A stretch of 53,192 nucleotides of DNA from Planktothrix sp. FACHB-1365 (GTDB taxonomy: Bacteria; Cyanobacteriota; Cyanobacteriia; Cyanobacteriales; Microcoleaceae): positions 1-53,192 of the forward strand of contig NZ_JACJSC010000040.1 of the NCBI RefSeq assembly GCF_014697575.1, in the 5' to 3' direction. Numbering within the stretch: position 1 is the stretch's first letter; the number at the start of each line of letters is the position of its first letter. A program made the translations under genes and the position numbers. A model generated the notes under the pieces. It saw nothing but the letters and a program-made list of their open reading frames with translations. It was not told the origin of the DNA and searched no databases. Shown piece by piece: positions 51,295-53,192 of the stretch.

Positions 51295-52812
51295 ATGATG
51301 CGATCGCAAGATTTAGAAAAACAGTTTAAATTCCATCAACCCTGGGCCACCATGAAAGATTGGGAGACTGACTCCTTGTTAGAAATTCCCGCTTCTACCT
51401 CCGTAGAATTAGACCCAGTAAAAAATGGGCATTCAACGCCTTCTTTTCCCCACGTTTCTCCAGAGGTCGAGGACACTGGAACTAAAAACAATGGGAGTCT
51501 TCCTGAGCCGCCCCAAGATGAGGAAGAACGCGGATTTTTACCTGTTCTGAGAAATAAGAATTTTCTGGCGCTTTGGAGTGGACAACTGTTCTCCCAATTG
51601 GCTGATAAAGTGTATTTAGTGTTAATGATTGCGATTATTTCCACCCGCTTTCAACAGGCTGATCAAACGATTAGTGGGTGGGTATCAGCCATTATGATGG
51701 CGTTTACTATTCCGGCGGTTTTGTTTGGGGCGGGGGCGGGGGTATTTGTTGATCGATGGTCAAAAAAAGCCGTTTTAGTAATTACTAATTTATTACGAGG
51801 GGGACTTGTTCTCGCTTTACCCGTCGTTTTGTGGCTATTTCAGGGTCAACAATTGGGTCAATTACCTGTTGGGTTTTATATTTTATTAATCACAACTTTT
51901 TTAGTTTCTACTTTAACTCAATTTTTTGCACCTGCTGAACAATCAGCGATTCCTTTAGTTGTTGAAAAACGTCATTTATTATCGGCGAATTCTCTTTATA
52001 CAACAACCATGATGGCTTCCGTCATTGTCGGGTTTGCGGTGGGCGAACCTTTATTAGCTTTGGCTGATTTCATGGGTCATTTACTGGGGTTTGAAGCCAT
52101 TGGTAAAGAAGTAATTGTTGGCGGAGAATACGTTATTGCCGGATTAATTCTGTTGTTGTTAAATCCAAAAGAACAAAACAATAACTCTCCCCATGAACAA
52201 CCCCATATTTTAGCAGATTTACGGGATGGAATTCGATATTTAAGCAATCATACGTTAATTAGGAATGCGTTATTGCAATTAATCATTCTATTTTCTATTT
52301 TTGCAGCCTTAGCGGTTTTAGCGGTGCGTTTAGCGGAAATTATTCCTGAAATTAGCTCCTCCCAATTTGGCTTTTTATTAGCGGCTGGAGGGGCGGGAAT
52401 GGGGATTGGAGCAACAATTCTTGGTCATCTCGGTCATCGGTTTGCCCATTTCCAACTGGCGTTAATGGGTTCTCTGGGTGTGGCGGGATCATTAGTGGGG
52501 TTATCCATTTTTAATCAACAATTATGGCCGACTTTGAGCTTGATTTTATGCTTAGGAATTTTTGGGGCGATTGTTGCGATTCCCATGCAAACCACTATTC
52601 AAGCTGAAACCCCGGAAGAAATGCGAGGGAAAGTTTTTGGACTTCAGAATAATGCGATTAATATTGCCTTAAGTTTACCTCTCGCCTTAGCGGGATTTGC
52701 TGAAACTTTAATAGGATTATCTAATGTCTTTTTAAGTTTAGCAGGATTAGCGATCGCCGGGGGTTTCCTGACTTGGTTAATCTCTCGAAATGCTCCCCAT
52801 CTTGCTGAGTAG
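51295..52812 (+). CDS. MFS transporter, exporter type
   Basis: A 505-residue major facilitator protein with about 12 membrane helices and a cytosolic N-terminal extension of about 80 residues (charged, Pro/Glu-rich) ahead of FLPVLRNKNFLALWSGQLFSQLADKVYLV. The A-loop motif VFVDRWSKKAVLVITNLLRGG follows helix 2, and FFAPAEQSAIPLVV matches the drug/siderophore exporter group (MFS_3/EntS-like). Substrate unknown. The start ATG has no RBS of its own; see the leader ORF. Followed by C/G-rich repeats. Confidence 0.9.
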   Translation: MMRSQDLEKQFKFHQPWATMKDWETDSLLEIPASTSVELDPVKNGHSTPSFPHVSPEVEDTGTKNNGSLPEPPQDEEERGFLPVLRNKNFLALWSGQLFSQLADKVYLVLMIAIISTRFQQADQTISGWVSAIMMAFTIPAVLFGAGAGVFVDRWSKKAVLVITNLLRGGLVLALPVVLWLFQGQQLGQLPVGFYILLITTFLVSTLTQFFAPAEQSAIPLVVEKRHLLSANSLYTTTMMASVIVGFAVGEPLLALADFMGHLLGFEAIGKEVIVGGEYVIAGLILLLLNPKEQNNNSPHEQPHILADLRDGIRYLSNHTLIRNALLQLIILFSIFAALAVLAVRLAEIIPEISSSQFGFLLAAGGAGMGIGATILGHLGHRFAHFQLALMGSLGVAGSLVGLSIFNQQLWPTLSLILCLGIFGAIVAIPMQTTIQAETPEEMRGKVFGLQNNAINIALSLPLALAGFAETLIGLSNVFLSLAGLAIAGGFLTWLISRNAPHLAE

Positions 52813-52910
52813 TGAATAGGGGAGGGGGAACTGCTCATGGGTTTAGATTTGCTAAAATCAAAGTTTAATTAGGAGAAGAGGATATTAAAATCTATTCTAT
52901 GGTCAATGAT

Positions 52911-52938
52911 CCCCCCTAACCCCCCTTAAGAAGGGGGG
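52911..52938. repeat. C/G-rich hairpin repeat after the MFS gene
   Basis: CCCCCCTT-AAG-AAGGGGGG (52920-52938) is a perfect 8-bp stem preceded by CCCCCCTAA. It may serve as a terminator for the MFS gene, but it lacks a T-run and resembles a scattered cyanobacterial repeat. The rest of 52813-53192 shows no ORF or other feature, and no gene is cut by the window's right end. Confidence 0.7.
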
Positions 52939-53192
52939 AACAGGAGATCCAAGTCCCCCTTTTTAAGGCAGGGCTGTTTCATTTTCCCAAATTGGGGACT
53001 CAATTTGACTCCCCAATTTTTGCCGAATGAGGCGAAAAAACTGAGTAATTCTAACTGAATTGTCTGGAGTTTTGCTCAGGGGATAATTTTTCTGATTTGT
53101 GAATAACAAAAACTTCTCTAAAGCTTTCGTATAGAGGACTTACATCTATTTTATTTAGATTTTTACCGCTCTAAAACTCGATGATTTTCAGG

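Overview
The window reads as chromosomal DNA of a filamentous, Oscillatoriales-type (Planktothrix-like) cyanobacterium. Evidence: an allophycocyanin-B gene (apcD), two cyAbrB regulators, a ClpR/ClpP3 pair, a COP23 protein, dozens of HIP1 octamers (GCGATCGC, roughly one per 1.5 kb), moderate-to-low GC, and several blocks of short tandem heptamer/octamer repeats typical of these genomes. No rRNA, CRISPR array, intact insertion sequence or prophage was seen.

Layout. 1-10.6 kb: DUF2358 protein, a frame-broken small gene, two cyAbrB regulators bracketing a radical SAM protein and a CPBP membrane protease, a candidate sRNA, usp-lpxD, rlmD, apcD, a HEAT-repeat/dual-specificity-phosphatase fusion and a truncated FAD oxidoreductase. 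10.6-21.9 kb: ruvB, a secreted small protein, an MGS-like/diacylglycerol-kinase fusion, a GIY-YIG-like/coiled-coil/DnaX-tail-like protein, an orphan ABC ATPase, a CapA lipoprotein, a RodZ-like HTH membrane protein behind a structured leader, a DUF938 methyltransferase and a DUF485-ActP pair. 22.0-23.8 kb: an overlapping AAA ATPase plus DUF4276 (Toprim-like) pair that looks like an antiphage module. 23.8-36.1 kb: c-di-GMP signalling (CHASE2-GGDEF-EAL; a REC-GGDEF-EAL gene overlapping a 1607-residue sensor with decayed ATPase and receiver domains), with dapB and hisH between. 36-41.7 kb: small conserved proteins, a SpoU methyltransferase, tRNA-Leu(CAG), a vWA protein, clpR-clpP3 and a J-domain protein. 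41.8-46.2 kb: four consecutive exported-protein genes (COP23, two trypsin-like proteases, a VWD protein). 46.3-49.4 kb: RelBE-like toxin-antitoxin, DUF4926 and a type II restriction-modification pair. 49.4 kb to the end: deoC, recO, a leader ORF and an MFS exporter.

The best candidates for undescribed biology are the HEAT-phosphatase fusion beside apcD, the nuclease-like/DnaX-tail fusion, the AAA-DUF4276 pair, the secreted protease/VWD cluster whose last two members end alike, the sensor pseudokinase feeding a c-di-GMP enzyme, and three cis elements: a predicted sRNA at 4.05-4.16 kb, an RBS-sequestering leader at 17.8 kb and a PPP-containing leader ORF at 51.2 kb. Everything was read by eye; homology statements rest on remembered family motifs and were not checked by database search.
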